A stretch of 64,000 nucleotides of DNA from Marinibacterium sp050389775 (GTDB lineage: Bacteria > Pseudomonadota > Alphaproteobacteria > Rhodobacterales > Rhodobacteraceae). Position numbers and translations under genes: made by a program. Positions 9,678-18,214 of this stretch are shown here, in pieces. The notes beneath the pieces were generated by a model. It was not told the origin of the DNA and ran no database searches. It was given only the letters and a program-made list of their open reading frames with translations. Where the stretch lies: assembly GCF_050389775.1 (NCBI RefSeq), contig NZ_CP177144.1, positions 4,092,001 to 4,156,000 of the forward strand, written 5' to 3'. Numbering within the stretch: the stretch's first letter is position 1; each line of letters starts with the position of its first letter.

Positions 9678-10601
9678 TCAGTCGCCGGGCATACTCGACG
9701 GCAGGGGATCCGGCAGCGGCGATTGCCCACCGTAAAGGGGGAGCGTCTCGCGCCGCAGGGCAAGCGCGCCGCTGTCGTTGAGCGTCTTGCAATGGCTGGC
9801 GATCTCTTCCAGCGTGGCAAACCAGACCTCGCCGGTCTCCTGCATGTCCTCGATCATCTGTTCCACCCGCTGCCAGCGCGACAGCCGCCCCGAGACAAAG
9901 GGATGCCAGACCGCGATCCACAGCCCGCCGCCGGCCCGCAGCATGGCGTGGAACTCGGCCATGAAGACTTCCATCGCGCGGTCGGGCGACATGACCTGGA
10001 ACATGTAGTCCAGGTCGATCGAATGCACGTAGGGCGGCCAGTCGTCGGTGGCCCAGCTGACCGGCAGCTCGATCAGCTCGCCCTGCGGCGGGGCCAGCAG
10101 GTAGGGCACGTCATCGCCCATCAGCGAGCTGTCGTAGAGAAAGCCCTCTTCGGCCAGGAAGCCCGGCGTATGCTGCGACATGTTGTAGAGCGGCGAACGG
10201 TTGCCGCGCGGCCGCTTGCCCGTGAACCGCTCGATCACCTCGATCGAGCGCTGCATCCAGTATCGTTCCTCTTCGGGCGGCAGCGCATTGGGCGCTTCGT
10301 GGATATAGCCGTGAAAGCCCACTTCGTGGCCGGCCTCGACGATGGCCTCGACCGTCCGGGGATGCTGTTCGATGCACCAGGCCGGGATGAAGAACGTCTG
10401 TTTCAGGCCGAAGCGGCGGTAACCGTCGAGGATGCGCGGGATGGCCACCTCGGGCCCGTAGCGCAGCATCGAGATCGTCGAGAGATAATTCACCCCGGCG
10501 CGGCCTTTCTCGATGTGGATCAGGCTGTCGGTATCCATGTCGAAACTGATGGCCACGGCAACCTTGGCGCCGCCCGGCCAGGGGATGGGGGTACGGATCA
10601 T
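9678..10601 (-). CDS. Polysaccharide deacetylase-fold hydrolase (PuuE allantoinase / PgdA-like)
   Basis: A 307-residue NodB-fold protein. It has SFDMDTDS near residue 20 (the Asp-rich metal strand), EVGFHGYIHE, RSPLYN and an AVWHPFVSGR segment near the C-terminus. Length and motifs fit the intracellular cofactor-light branch that contains PuuE-type allantoinase and Helicobacter PgdA, rather than secreted chitin deacetylases; no signal peptide is visible. The ATG at 10601 has GGAGA upstream. It is 11 bases downstream of the SDR gene and converges on the catabolic operon. It could hydrolyse a cyclic amide such as a hydantoin or allantoin, which would fit that operon; this is inference. Confidence 0.8.
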   Translation of the reverse strand: MIRTPIPWPGGAKVAVAISFDMDTDSLIHIEKGRAGVNYLSTISMLRYGPEVAIPRILDGYRRFGLKQTFFIPAWCIEQHPRTVEAIVEAGHEVGFHGYIHEAPNALPPEEERYWMQRSIEVIERFTGKRPRGNRSPLYNMSQHTPGFLAEEGFLYDSSLMGDDVPYLLAPPQGELIELPVSWATDDWPPYVHSIDLDYMFQVMSPDRAMEVFMAEFHAMLRAGGGLWIAVWHPFVSGRLSRWQRVEQMIEDMQETGEVWFATLEEIASHCKTLNDSGALALRRETLPLYGGQSPLPDPLPSSMPGD

Positions 10602-10612
10602 GGGGATCTCCT

Positions 10613-11341
10613 TCAGAGCATCACCGCCCCGCCCGACGGGCAGAGCGTCTGGCCGGTCATGAAACCGGCGCCCGGCGACACCAGCCAGAGTACGGCCGAG
10701 GCGATTTCGGCCGGCGTACCGATGCGCTGCATCGGGTTGTCGGCCTCCCGGGCACGCCATTCGGCCGACATCGTGTCGGCGCCCAGCATCGGCGTGTCGG
10801 TCGGCCCGGGGGCCACGCAATTGACCCGGATGTCCGGGGCGAATTCCCGGGCCAGGGCCCGGGTCAGGCCGATCACCCCGGCCTTGGTCGCGCAATAGCC
10901 CGCGAAATCGGCCCGGCCCAGCACACCGAGTTCTGAGGCCGTCAGCACCAGGTTACCGGCCCCGCGCGGGGCCATGCCGCGCAGCGCGCCCTGGGCCACC
11001 AGGAAGGACCCGCGCAGGTTGACCGCCACCTGGCGGTCGAACGCGGCGACATCCATGTCGAGCGTCGGGCCTTCGAGCAGGATGCCCGCGCAATGCACGA
11101 CGATATCCAGGGGACCGGCCGCCGCGTAAAGCGCGTCCACGCTGTCGGCGTCAGCAACATCGACGCGCAGGCCGTCGGGCCCGCCGGTGCGGGCGGTTGT
11201 GGCGGCGCAATCGGCCAGGTCGGCGGCGATGACCTCGGCCCCCGCCCCGGCCAGGGCCAGCGCGCAGGCCTGCCCGATGCCCGAGGCCGCGCCGGTGACC
11301 AGCGCCCGTTGTCCGGCCAGCTGGCCCTGCCCTTCGTTCAT
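10613..11341 (-). CDS. Short-chain dehydrogenase/reductase (classical SDR)
   Basis: A 242-residue classical SDR. The dinucleotide motif is TGAASGIGQ (residues 16-24). The catalytic Tyr-Lys pair lies in YCATKAG with a Ser in LTASELG upstream, and VNCVAPGPTDTPM follows the active site. This resembles 3-oxoacyl-ACP-reductase-like and sugar or polyol dehydrogenases. The ATG at 11341 with AGGA upstream fits the family start; an in-frame extension to 11410 is not supported. It forms a two-gene minus-strand operon with the deacetylase. Substrate unknown. Confidence 0.85.
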   Translation of the reverse strand: MNEGQGQLAGQRALVTGAASGIGQACALALAGAGAEVIAADLADCAATTARTGGPDGLRVDVADADSVDALYAAAGPLDIVVHCAGILLEGPTLDMDVAAFDRQVAVNLRGSFLVAQGALRGMAPRGAGNLVLTASELGVLGRADFAGYCATKAGVIGLTRALAREFAPDIRVNCVAPGPTDTPMLGADTMSAEWRAREADNPMQRIGTPAEIASAVLWLVSPGAGFMTGQTLCPSGGAVML

Positions 11342-11520
11342 TCCTGCGGTCCTTTCGGTCGTGTCCTGGCGATGTTGCCGCAGCTGAGACAAAGGCCCGG
11401 CCGGGGGCAAGACACCCGGCGGGATGGCAGCGGAATGTGCCGAAGAAACGGGCGATGGGGCGGGGAAATGCCCCGGATCGGTCAGGGCGTGAACACCCGG
11501 CGCCAGGCCACCGCCCGAGC

Positions 11521-11565
11521 CCCGGAATTTTCGAAAATTCCGGGCCGTTTTCCGTGGGAAAACGG
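11521..11565 (-). terminator. Tandem palindromes after the BatD-like gene
   Basis: Reading the minus strand after the stop at 11567: first CCGTTTTCC-CAC-GGAAAACGG (11565-11545), then a perfect 24-base palindrome (11544-11521) centred on TTTTCGAAAA and flanked by CCGG on both sides. Both stems are strong and include A/T runs, which fits a transcript end of the minus-strand Bat operon. The 24-base palindrome could also be a protein site. Confidence 0.5.
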
Positions 11566-11566
11566 A

Positions 11567-12808
11567 TCAGGCGGAGAGGCCGGCCAGTAGGTCGCGGCGA
11601 AAGGCGGCCAGGTCGGGCGCGGCGGGCGGATCGGCGAATACCGCGGTTTCGAACCGGGCCAGGGCGGCGCGGGCGCCCGGCCCCGGATGGCGGGCCAGCA
11701 ACCGGCGCGCCGCGCGCCAGGCCGCCGGCGCATCGCCACGCCGGGCCGCCCGGGCCAGCGCCCTCTGGTCGGGGTCCAGCCCCAGCTGCCACAGGATCCG
11801 CGCCCGCCCGCCCGGCCGACGCCCGGCGACCAGCGCGCCAAGCCCGACACCCAACCCCAGCACCAGCGCCACCACCGCCAGCCCGGCACGCGGCCGGCCC
11901 GGCGGCTGGGGCGGCGGCAGAGCCGCCATGGCCGCGCTGCCCATGGCCACCCGCTGGGGCGAGATCGTGACCAGCCGCATCTCGCGGGCCAGCGTGTCGA
12001 AGAACCGGATTTCGACCGGCTCGACAATGGCCGACGGCGGGTCCTGGGGCATGATCGTCCAGCGCCAGAAGGCCACGGCCACCGGCCCCTGGGGCGACAG
12101 GTCGACCAGCCGTTTCTCGGGATGGGGAAAGATCACCGCCCCGGGGCTCTTCAGCTCGGGCATCGGCGGCAGAAGGTCGGGCGAGATGCCCAGGGCTTCC
12201 AGCCGGATGACGCGCAGCACGCCTTCGCCGGCGCCCAGCTGGTCGGGCGCATTCGACCAATCGTCCGACACGCGCAGCTGGCGGACGGGCAGCCACCAGC
12301 CTTCGACCTCGGGCTTGGGCGCAACGGTGATGTCGACCGGCGCCGAGCGGATGTCATGTTCGACCCATTTGTTGTGCGGCCCCAGCAGGGTCAGCCGGTG
12401 GGTGAAGGCCCCGATGGTCAGCGGCCCGGCCCGTTCGGGAAACAGGGCCATGCGCCGGCGGAAGACCTTGACCGGGTAGCCGTCGACGCGCTGGTCCGAC
12501 CAGTAATCGGTGCCCAGCTGCATCCAGCTGAACCCCTCCAGCCTGGGCTGGATCAGCTCTTCGCGGATGATCGGCAGGCGGAAGGTGCCGATCAGCGTGA
12601 CCAGGACCATCTCACCGACATAGGGCACCGCGGGCCCGTCCTCGATGCGCAGTTCCAGGGTCAGATCGCCCGGGCCGACGTCCTGGGCCCGGGTCGTGAC
12701 GGGCCACAGCACCAGGGTCACGAGGGCGCACAGGGCCGGCAACAGGCGCGCCAGGGCGACAGCCAAGCGGGCATGCCACGCGCCTGCACAGGCGCCTGCC
12801 CGGCTCAT
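11567..12808 (-). CDS. BatD-like membrane-anchored protein (locus A)
   Basis: A 413-residue protein: signal-like hydrophobic segment at residues ~13-38, then beta-rich repeats (LTLELRIEDGPAVPYVGEMVLVTLIG), a transmembrane helix near residues 310-330 (GLAVVALVLGLGVGLGALVAG) and an Arg/Ala-rich cytoplasmic tail. This is the layout of BatD proteins encoded with MoxR, DUF58 and vWA genes in Bat operons. The family is thought to act as a periplasmic scaffold; its biochemistry is not established. It is the last gene of minus-strand locus A, coupled by ATGA overlap at 12805-12808. A paralogue ends locus B at 34814. Confidence 0.75.
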   Translation of the reverse strand: MSRAGACAGAWHARLAVALARLLPALCALVTLVLWPVTTRAQDVGPGDLTLELRIEDGPAVPYVGEMVLVTLIGTFRLPIIREELIQPRLEGFSWMQLGTDYWSDQRVDGYPVKVFRRRMALFPERAGPLTIGAFTHRLTLLGPHNKWVEHDIRSAPVDITVAPKPEVEGWWLPVRQLRVSDDWSNAPDQLGAGEGVLRVIRLEALGISPDLLPPMPELKSPGAVIFPHPEKRLVDLSPQGPVAVAFWRWTIMPQDPPSAIVEPVEIRFFDTLAREMRLVTISPQRVAMGSAAMAALPPPQPPGRPRAGLAVVALVLGLGVGLGALVAGRRPGGRARILWQLGLDPDQRALARAARRGDAPAAWRAARRLLARHPGPGARAALARFETAVFADPPAAPDLAAFRRDLLAGLSA

Positions 12809-13515
12809 TGACCGTCCTCCGCCGGCGGCGGGGCCAGCCCGGCGGCGATGCGGCGCTTGCGTTCCTCGGCGATCCGCGCGGCAAGGAAGGCCCCGGGCAC
12901 GTCCGACAGCGTGCGCAGCCAGCGGTCGTTGGCCAGCATGAACCGGTCGTCGAACTGCTTGCGCACGCCCAGCCGCTTGCGCGAGGTCAGCTCGGCCATC
13001 GACAGCGAGGTCCCCGCGTTGGTCGCTTCGTCGCCGCTGCCCGCCGCGCGGACATTGCCCAGGCCGACCTGGGCCTCGGCTGTCGGCCCGTCGTCCTCGC
13101 GTTCGATCAGGGCAAAGGCCGCGTCCAGCGTGATGGCCGTGCCGGCATAGATCCGCGTGACCAGCTCGAAATTCGCCGCCGCCTCGCGGTCGTCGGGATC
13201 GGCGGCCACGGCCCGGTCAAAGGCCTCGAGCGCGGCGGCATAGCGACCGTCGCGGGCCAGCGCCACGCCGGCGTTGAAATCACCCCCCGGCGCAAGGGCG
13301 AAACTGCGGGCCGCGGCGGCGTGATCACCGGCCCGCGCGGCGGCGGTGGCCTGCCAGGCCGGATCGGCCAGGATCAGCCGGGCCGGCCCGGTCAGCCCCA
13401 GCGCCAGGGCCAGCCGCCCGAAGGGCGCACCGCCGCCCAGCACCAGCGCCAGCCCGAGGCAGGCCAAGGCCCCGGCCCCCAGGCCGAGCCGCAGCGCGGC
13501 GGGCCGGACGCTCAT
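12805..13515 (-). CDS. TPR-containing membrane protein (BatC/BatE-like, locus A)
   Basis: A 236-residue protein with an N-terminal membrane helix (residues ~8-30), about two TPR-like repeats (DFNAGVALARDGRYAAALEAFDRAVAADP) and a C-terminal motif RWLRTLSDVPGAFLAARI. The last matches the conserved end of vWA-TPR Bat proteins (WLRQIPDDPGGLL-type). In locus B the equivalent sequence is fused behind the vWA domain in one polypeptide; here it is a separate gene. It overlaps both neighbours by ATGA (12805-12808 and 13512-13515). It is probably the adaptor of the inner-membrane vWA complex. Confidence 0.72.
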   Translation of the reverse strand: MSVRPAALRLGLGAGALACLGLALVLGGGAPFGRLALALGLTGPARLILADPAWQATAAARAGDHAAAARSFALAPGGDFNAGVALARDGRYAAALEAFDRAVAADPDDREAAANFELVTRIYAGTAITLDAAFALIEREDDGPTAEAQVGLGNVRAAGSGDEATNAGTSLSMAELTSRKRLGVRKQFDDRFMLANDRWLRTLSDVPGAFLAARIAEERKRRIAAGLAPPPAEDGQ

Positions 13516-14507
13516 GCCGGCCTCCGGAACAGCAGCGCCAGCAGGGCCAGGGCCGGCAGCAGCAGCCAGGGCCCGAGATCGCGCAGCGAGACGAGGGCGA
13601 TGTCGGTCTCGGCCAGGCGCCGGGCCTTGCCCCGGGTGATCGCATCGACCAGCGGCCCGGCCCGGTCGGCCGCAAAGGCCTCGCCGCCGCCGGCCTGCGC
13701 CAGGGCCGCAAGGCCCGGGTCTGCCCCCACAGGACCGGAACGGCCCCTGTCCGCGCCCGCAGGGGCCGCAAGGCCCTCGCCCGCCACCGGGACCGCGCCC
13801 GACACACCCACGTCACCGCCCAGATCCGCCCCGCCTGGCGCCAGCACCCACAGCCGGTGCCCGCCGGCGGCCAGCGCCCGGGCGGCGGCCTCGGCCGTGG
13901 CGTCCAGCCCGCCGCCATCGCTGAACAGCACGACATCACCGGCCACGATCCGCGCCTCGTCCAGCAATTGCCCGGCCAGGACCAGCCCCCGGCCCGGCCG
14001 GCTGCCCGGATCGGGCACGATGCTGTCGTCCAGCAGCGCAACGGTCAGGCCCAGCTGGCGGGTGTCGCTGGTCAGCGGTGCGGCGACATAGGCATCCCCG
14101 GCAAAGACAACCAGCCCCGCCGGCCGGGCTCCCAGCCGGGCCAGCACCACCCGGGCGGCCGTGCGCAGGGACGCAAGCGCATCGCCGCCGGTCACCGAGG
14201 GCGACAGGTCCATGACCAGCACCACCCCGTCAAGATTGCGGAAGCTGGGCGCGTCGCGCCGGTCGACGGCCGGGCCGGCCAGGGCCAGGGCCACCCATCC
14301 GGCGGCCACCAGCGGCACCAGCGCCACCCGGCCCTGCCGGGCCTCGGGCACCCGGCCGATCCGGGCCATGGCCGCCAGCAGCGCCGGATCGATCGCCGTG
14401 GTCCAGGCTCCCAGCGCCGCCGGCCGGCGCCACAGCCACAGGCCCAGCAGGGCGATCAGCGGCAGGGCCAGCAGCCACAGCGGGCGCAGAAAGACCAGCC
14501 CGCTCAT
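13512..14507 (-). CDS. von Willebrand factor A domain protein, BatB-type (locus A)
   Basis: A 331-residue protein with two N-terminal transmembrane helices, a vWA domain with an intact MIDAS start (VMDLSPS, D-x-S-x-S) and a final membrane helix (LGPWLLLPALALLALLF). This is the BatA/BatB layout, with the vWA domain facing the periplasm. An Ala/Gly-rich segment follows the MIDAS domain around residues 240-285. It is the second of two tandem vWA genes in this locus, 13 bases after the first. The segment around both junctions repeats GCTCATCCGCCCCGCCC, so the pair may have recombined. Confidence 0.75.
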   Translation of the reverse strand: MSGLVFLRPLWLLALPLIALLGLWLWRRPAALGAWTTAIDPALLAAMARIGRVPEARQGRVALVPLVAAGWVALALAGPAVDRRDAPSFRNLDGVVLVMDLSPSVTGGDALASLRTAARVVLARLGARPAGLVVFAGDAYVAAPLTSDTRQLGLTVALLDDSIVPDPGSRPGRGLVLAGQLLDEARIVAGDVVLFSDGGGLDATAEAAARALAAGGHRLWVLAPGGADLGGDVGVSGAVPVAGEGLAAPAGADRGRSGPVGADPGLAALAQAGGGEAFAADRAGPLVDAITRGKARRLAETDIALVSLRDLGPWLLLPALALLALLFRRPA

Positions 14508-14520
14508 CCGCCCCGCCCGC

Positions 14521-15486
14521 TCATCCGCCCCGCCCCCGCAAGGGCATCAGCACCAGGCAGACCATCCCGGCCAGGGCCGGCCAGATCCACAGCGGCCGAT
14601 AGACCTCGGCCGGCACGCCGCCCCGCTCGACCGGCTCCAGCGCGTCGATGGCCCGGGCCACGGCCTGAAGATCGGCCATGTCGCGCACGCGGAAGGTCTC
14701 GCCGCCGCTCAGCTCGGCCATGGCCGCCAGGGTCGCGGCATCGACCACGCCCTGGGTGCCGGCCTCGGCCGCGGCCATGTCCAGCGGCCCAAGGGCGATG
14801 GTGTGCACCCGGATGCCCATGCCCGCGGCGAGCGCAGCCACGTCGCGCGGCCGGGCGGCGCCGGCATTGCTGGCCCCGTCCGACAACAGGATGACCACCC
14901 GCGACGGGGCGTCCGAGGCCTCCAGCCGTTTCATCGCAAGGCCCAGCCCGTCGCCGATATTGGTGGCCCGGCCGGAAATGCCGATCACGGCCTCTTCGAT
15001 GGTCCGGGCGACGGCCTCGACATCATGGCTGAGGGGGGCGGCGACAAAGGCTTCGGAGCCGAAGATCACCAGCCCCACCCGGTCGCCGCCCCGGCCGCGC
15101 ACAAAGGCCCCGCCGACCTGCTTGACCGCGTCCAGCCGGCTGAGCGCCCGGCCGTCCAGGGCGAAATCCTCGCGCACCATCGAACCCGACAGGTCGAGCG
15201 ACAGGATCAGGTCGCGGCCCGAGACGGGCAGCGCGGCGGTGGGCACGACCTGGCGCGGGCCTGCCAGGGCCGAGACCAGCAGGGCCCAGGCCACCAGCGG
15301 CAGCAGGGCGCGCAGCCGGGCCGGACCGCCGCCCCCGCCCTGCCGGCTGCGGGCGGCAAACCAGCCAAAGGTGGCCTCGGGGGCGATCAGCGCCGGCTCG
15401 CCGCCGCGCAGGGGCGGCAGCAGGCGGCGCAGCAGCAGGGGCAAGGGCAGCAGCAAAAGGGCCAGCGGCGCGGCGAGCGAGACCAT
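14521..15486 (-). CDS. von Willebrand factor A domain protein, BatA-type (locus A)
   Basis: A 321-residue protein: two N-terminal membrane segments, a vWA domain with all MIDAS elements (LSLDLSGS, the Thr in ATNIGDG and LLSDGASN) and a C-terminal helix (LWIWPALAGMVCLVLMPL). The metal site looks functional. The ATG at 15486 starts the first hydrophobic helix; the longer open frame begins inside the upstream gene and is not used. The upstream gene's stop is 1 base away. It is expected to pair with the 13512 vWA protein at the membrane, remodelled by the MoxR ATPase of the same operon. Confidence 0.8.
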   Translation of the reverse strand: MVSLAAPLALLLLPLPLLLRRLLPPLRGGEPALIAPEATFGWFAARSRQGGGGGPARLRALLPLVAWALLVSALAGPRQVVPTAALPVSGRDLILSLDLSGSMVREDFALDGRALSRLDAVKQVGGAFVRGRGGDRVGLVIFGSEAFVAAPLSHDVEAVARTIEEAVIGISGRATNIGDGLGLAMKRLEASDAPSRVVILLSDGASNAGAARPRDVAALAAGMGIRVHTIALGPLDMAAAEAGTQGVVDAATLAAMAELSGGETFRVRDMADLQAVARAIDALEPVERGGVPAEVYRPLWIWPALAGMVCLVLMPLRGRGG

Positions 15487-15487
15487 C

Positions 15488-16102
15488 TCAGCGATCCTCG
15501 CGCAGGGCGCGCTCGATCTCGGCCGCCGGGGGCAGGCCCCCGGGGCGGTAGAGATCGGCGCGGAACCGGGCGGCGGCCCGTGGCGCGTCACGGGCGGCCA
15601 GGTTCAGCAGGGCGGGAATGCGGATGTCATCGGGCTGGTCGGCCAGGGCGGCGATCGCGCTGTCGAGATCGGGCGCGGCGGGGCGCGGGCGGGTCAGGCG
15701 CAGGACCAGCGGGGCCAGCAGCGCGGCCAGGGCCAGCCCGACCCCCAAAGCGGCGGCCAGGTCGGCCAGGCCCTGGAACGGCACATCGGGCGGCAGGCGC
15801 AGCCCGTAGAGCCCGGCCAGCGGATCGCCTTCGTGCGGGGCGACCAGCGGCTGCGGCTCTGTCAGCAGCGCGGGTGCGGCATCGGTGGCGGTCGCGGGGG
15901 GCATAGTCGCGGGAGCATTGGCATCGGCCGCCCCAGCCGCATCGGTGGCACCGGAGGTATCGGCCGTGGGTACGGCATCGGCAGCGGGGGCATCAACCGT
16001 GGGCATGGCACCGGCATCACCGGCACCCGGGGCACCGGCCGAAGGTTCTGCACCGGCCGCAACGGGGGCATCAGACTGGGCAACGGGATCAGGGCCGGCC
16101 AT
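15488..16102 (-). CDS. Single-pass membrane protein in the DUF4381 position (locus A)
   Basis: A 204-residue protein. The first ~80 residues are an Ala/Pro/Asp/Thr low-complexity stretch. A transmembrane helix (ALGVGLALAALLAPLVLRL) and a helical C-terminal ~60 residues follow. In Bat-type operons the gene between DUF58 and the first vWA gene usually encodes DUF4381; locus B has a clear example at 30174. This one has the right place, membrane helix and helical tail but is too diverged and low-complexity for a firm family call. It overlaps the DUF58 gene by 14 bases. Confidence 0.55.
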   Translation of the reverse strand: MAGPDPVAQSDAPVAAGAEPSAGAPGAGDAGAMPTVDAPAADAVPTADTSGATDAAGAADANAPATMPPATATDAAPALLTEPQPLVAPHEGDPLAGLYGLRLPPDVPFQGLADLAAALGVGLALAALLAPLVLRLTRPRPAAPDLDSAIAALADQPDDIRIPALLNLAARDAPRAAARFRADLYRPGGLPPAAEIERALREDR

Positions 16103-16973
16103 GGGCCATGTCCAGGATCTGCAGCGCGCGGGCCGGCGGCAGCGCCGGGTCGATCACCGGGTCGGCCAGGGGATCGGCCAGCGGATCGGAGGGACCGGCG
16201 GGCGGCCCGTCCCCGGCCCCGGAGAACACTGCGCCCACGGCCTGGCCCGACGGGGTGGCCAGCCGGTAATGCCCCGCCGGCAGCCCGCCGCGCAGCCCGT
16301 CGTCGATGCGGATGCGGCGCAGCTCGCCCCGGTCGGCCAGCTCGGCCAGGGCCAGGTCGAGGCCCGCACCCGGCGTGTCGAACCCGCTGGCCAGGCAGAT
16401 TTCGCCCCGCCGGCCGGCAATGCGCAGCACCTTCTGCAGGGCGGCATCGAGCGGCGGGTCGTCCAGCCCGTCCGCCGCCGCGCGCAGGGCCAGGTCATGG
16501 GCGCGGACCAGCGCGCCGATCACCGCCAGCATCGCCCGGGTGCGCCCCCGGGCCGGCACGGCGATATTGCCCCGGGCGGTCAGGGCCACGCCCCCCACCC
16601 GCCCGCCGGCCTCGACCGCGCGCCAGCCCAGCAGGGCCAGGGCCTCGGCCGCGGCGACCGACCGGAAGGCCCGGCGCACACCCCACAGCATCGACGGCCG
16701 GAAATCGGCGACCAGCAGCAGCGTGCGGTCGCGGTCGGCATGGTGGGTGCGCACGTGCAGCGTGCCGGTCCGGGCGGTGACATTGCGATCGACGGCCCGG
16801 GCGTCATCGCCGGGCACATAGGCCCGGATGTCGGCCACGTCCTGGCCCTGGCCCTTCTGGCGGGCGCGGAAATTGCCGGGCAGACCGCCCAGCCCCTCGG
16901 GCAGGCGCGGGGCGGCCCCGGCCAACCCGCGCAGGGCGACCAGGTCGGCGGCGCGCAGCTCGGCCCCGCTCAT
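16089..16973 (-). CDS. DUF58 domain protein (locus A)
   Basis: A 294-residue protein with the DUF58 core: an N-terminal helix with RARQKGQGQDVADIRAYVPGDDARAVD, then RNVTARTGTLHVRTHHADRDRTLLLVADF. That is a vWA-like fold in which the family's R-x-Y-x-x-GDD-x-R-x-ID-W signature appears as YVPGDDARAVD. The DUF58 protein is the standard partner between MoxR and the vWA proteins. I start at the ATG at 16973 because it gives the usual family N-terminus; the frame is open to a GTG at 17054 without a better ribosome site. The tail carries a DPLADPLADP repeat. Confidence 0.75.
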   Translation of the reverse strand: MSGAELRAADLVALRGLAGAAPRLPEGLGGLPGNFRARQKGQGQDVADIRAYVPGDDARAVDRNVTARTGTLHVRTHHADRDRTLLLVADFRPSMLWGVRRAFRSVAAAEALALLGWRAVEAGGRVGGVALTARGNIAVPARGRTRAMLAVIGALVRAHDLALRAAADGLDDPPLDAALQKVLRIAGRRGEICLASGFDTPGAGLDLALAELADRGELRRIRIDDGLRGGLPAGHYRLATPSGQAVGAVFSGAGDGPPAGPSDPLADPLADPVIDPALPPARALQILDMAHGRP

Positions 16974-17096
16974 GCCCGGCGATCCGATGGCCCGGGGCGG
17001 CACGATCCGCCCCCAGGTGGAACGCGACCCGACGAGGAGAGCATGTCGGGCCACGTTCCGTCGCGGCCGAAGCCGCGGCCCGGGAGGAGCCGGGGA

Positions 17097-18074
17097 TCAG
17101 AGCGCATGGGTCCGGTCGAGGATCTCGGCCACCAGGGCGCGGGCCGTGCGGCCTTCGGCCCGGGCCGACCAGCTGAGCACCAGGCGGTGGGCCAGCGCAT
17201 CGCCGGCCAGCGCCTGGACATCGTCCGGCAGGGCATGGTCGCGGCCATCCAGCCAGGCCCGGGCCTTGGCCGCGGCGGCCAGGGCCAGCGAGCCGCGGGG
17301 CGAGACGGCGTAATCGACAACCTCGGCCAGCTCGGGCCCGCGCGTGGCCATGACCAGTCGCACGATGTAGTCGCGCAGGACCGGCGACAGGTGGACCTGC
17401 ATCGCCTCGCTTCGGGCTTCGAGCAGCATGTCGGGACCGATGGGCGCCGGCGCATCGGCGCTGCCGCCCGGCCCGTCGCCCCGGCTTTCGGCCTCGACCA
17501 GGTCGAGGATGCGGCGTTCATCGGCCGCCCCGGGCAGGTCCAGCGCGACGTGAAAAAGGAACCGGTCGAGCTGGGCCTCCGGCAGGGGATAGGTACCTTC
17601 GTGCTCGATCGGGTTCTGGGTGGCCACGGCCAGGAAGGGATCGGGCAGCCGGTGGGTCTCCCCGCCCGAGGTCACCTGGCCTTCGGCCATGGCTTCCAGA
17701 AGGGCCGACTGGACCTTGGGCGGGGCGCGGTTGATCTCGTCGACCAGCACGACATTGTGGAAGACCGGGCCCCGGACGAATTCAAAACCGCCGGTATCGG
17801 GCCGGAAGATCGCCGTGCCGGTCAGGTCGGCGGGCATCAGGTCGGGCGTGCACTGGACCCGGGCAAAAGAGCCGCCGACGGCCCGGGCCAGCCAGTTGAC
17901 CGCCCGGGTCTTGGCCAGGCCCGGCGCGCCTTCGATCAGCACGTGGCCTCCGGCCAGCGCGGCGATCATCAGGCGTTCGATCAACCTTTCGTGTCCGATC
18001 AGCCCGGCGGCCAGCCGGTCCTGCACCCCGCGCAGGCCGGCGCGGCTGCGGCTGCGGTCATCCTTCGGACTCAT
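17097..18074 (-). CDS. MoxR-family AAA+ ATPase (locus A)
   Basis: A 325-residue AAA+ ATPase. Walker A is EGAPGLAKTR, Walker B VLVDEINRAPPKVQSALLEAMAEGQV, and sensor-1 lies in VATQNPIEHEGTYPLPEAQLDRFLF, followed by the helical lid. MoxR proteins act as chaperones for metal-dependent vWA proteins. It is first in minus-strand locus A, followed by DUF58, the membrane protein, two vWA proteins, TPR and BatD. The ATG at 18074 has a strong GGAGGGGGAG upstream. A clear paralogue (28224-29225) opens locus B. Confidence 0.9.
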   Translation of the reverse strand: MSPKDDRSRSRAGLRGVQDRLAAGLIGHERLIERLMIAALAGGHVLIEGAPGLAKTRAVNWLARAVGGSFARVQCTPDLMPADLTGTAIFRPDTGGFEFVRGPVFHNVVLVDEINRAPPKVQSALLEAMAEGQVTSGGETHRLPDPFLAVATQNPIEHEGTYPLPEAQLDRFLFHVALDLPGAADERRILDLVEAESRGDGPGGSADAPAPIGPDMLLEARSEAMQVHLSPVLRDYIVRLVMATRGPELAEVVDYAVSPRGSLALAAAAKARAWLDGRDHALPDDVQALAGDALAHRLVLSWSARAEGRTARALVAEILDRTHAL

Positions 18075-18214
18075 CTGCGTTCTCCCCCTCCCGGGATGAG
18101 GACAGGTTAAGGATTGGGCGATTGCCCCCAAATACGACTTTGGTCAGGGGCATGGATGGACGTGGGGGAAGTCGGCCGTTAGGGTCCGCAGGCAAGCGCC
18201 CGGGAGGCATCATC

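Noticed and set aside
18122..18214. Longer N-terminus for the pyridoxal kinase from 18122
   Set aside because: The extension has no similarity to the family and the GGGAGG ribosome site is placed for the ATG at 18215.
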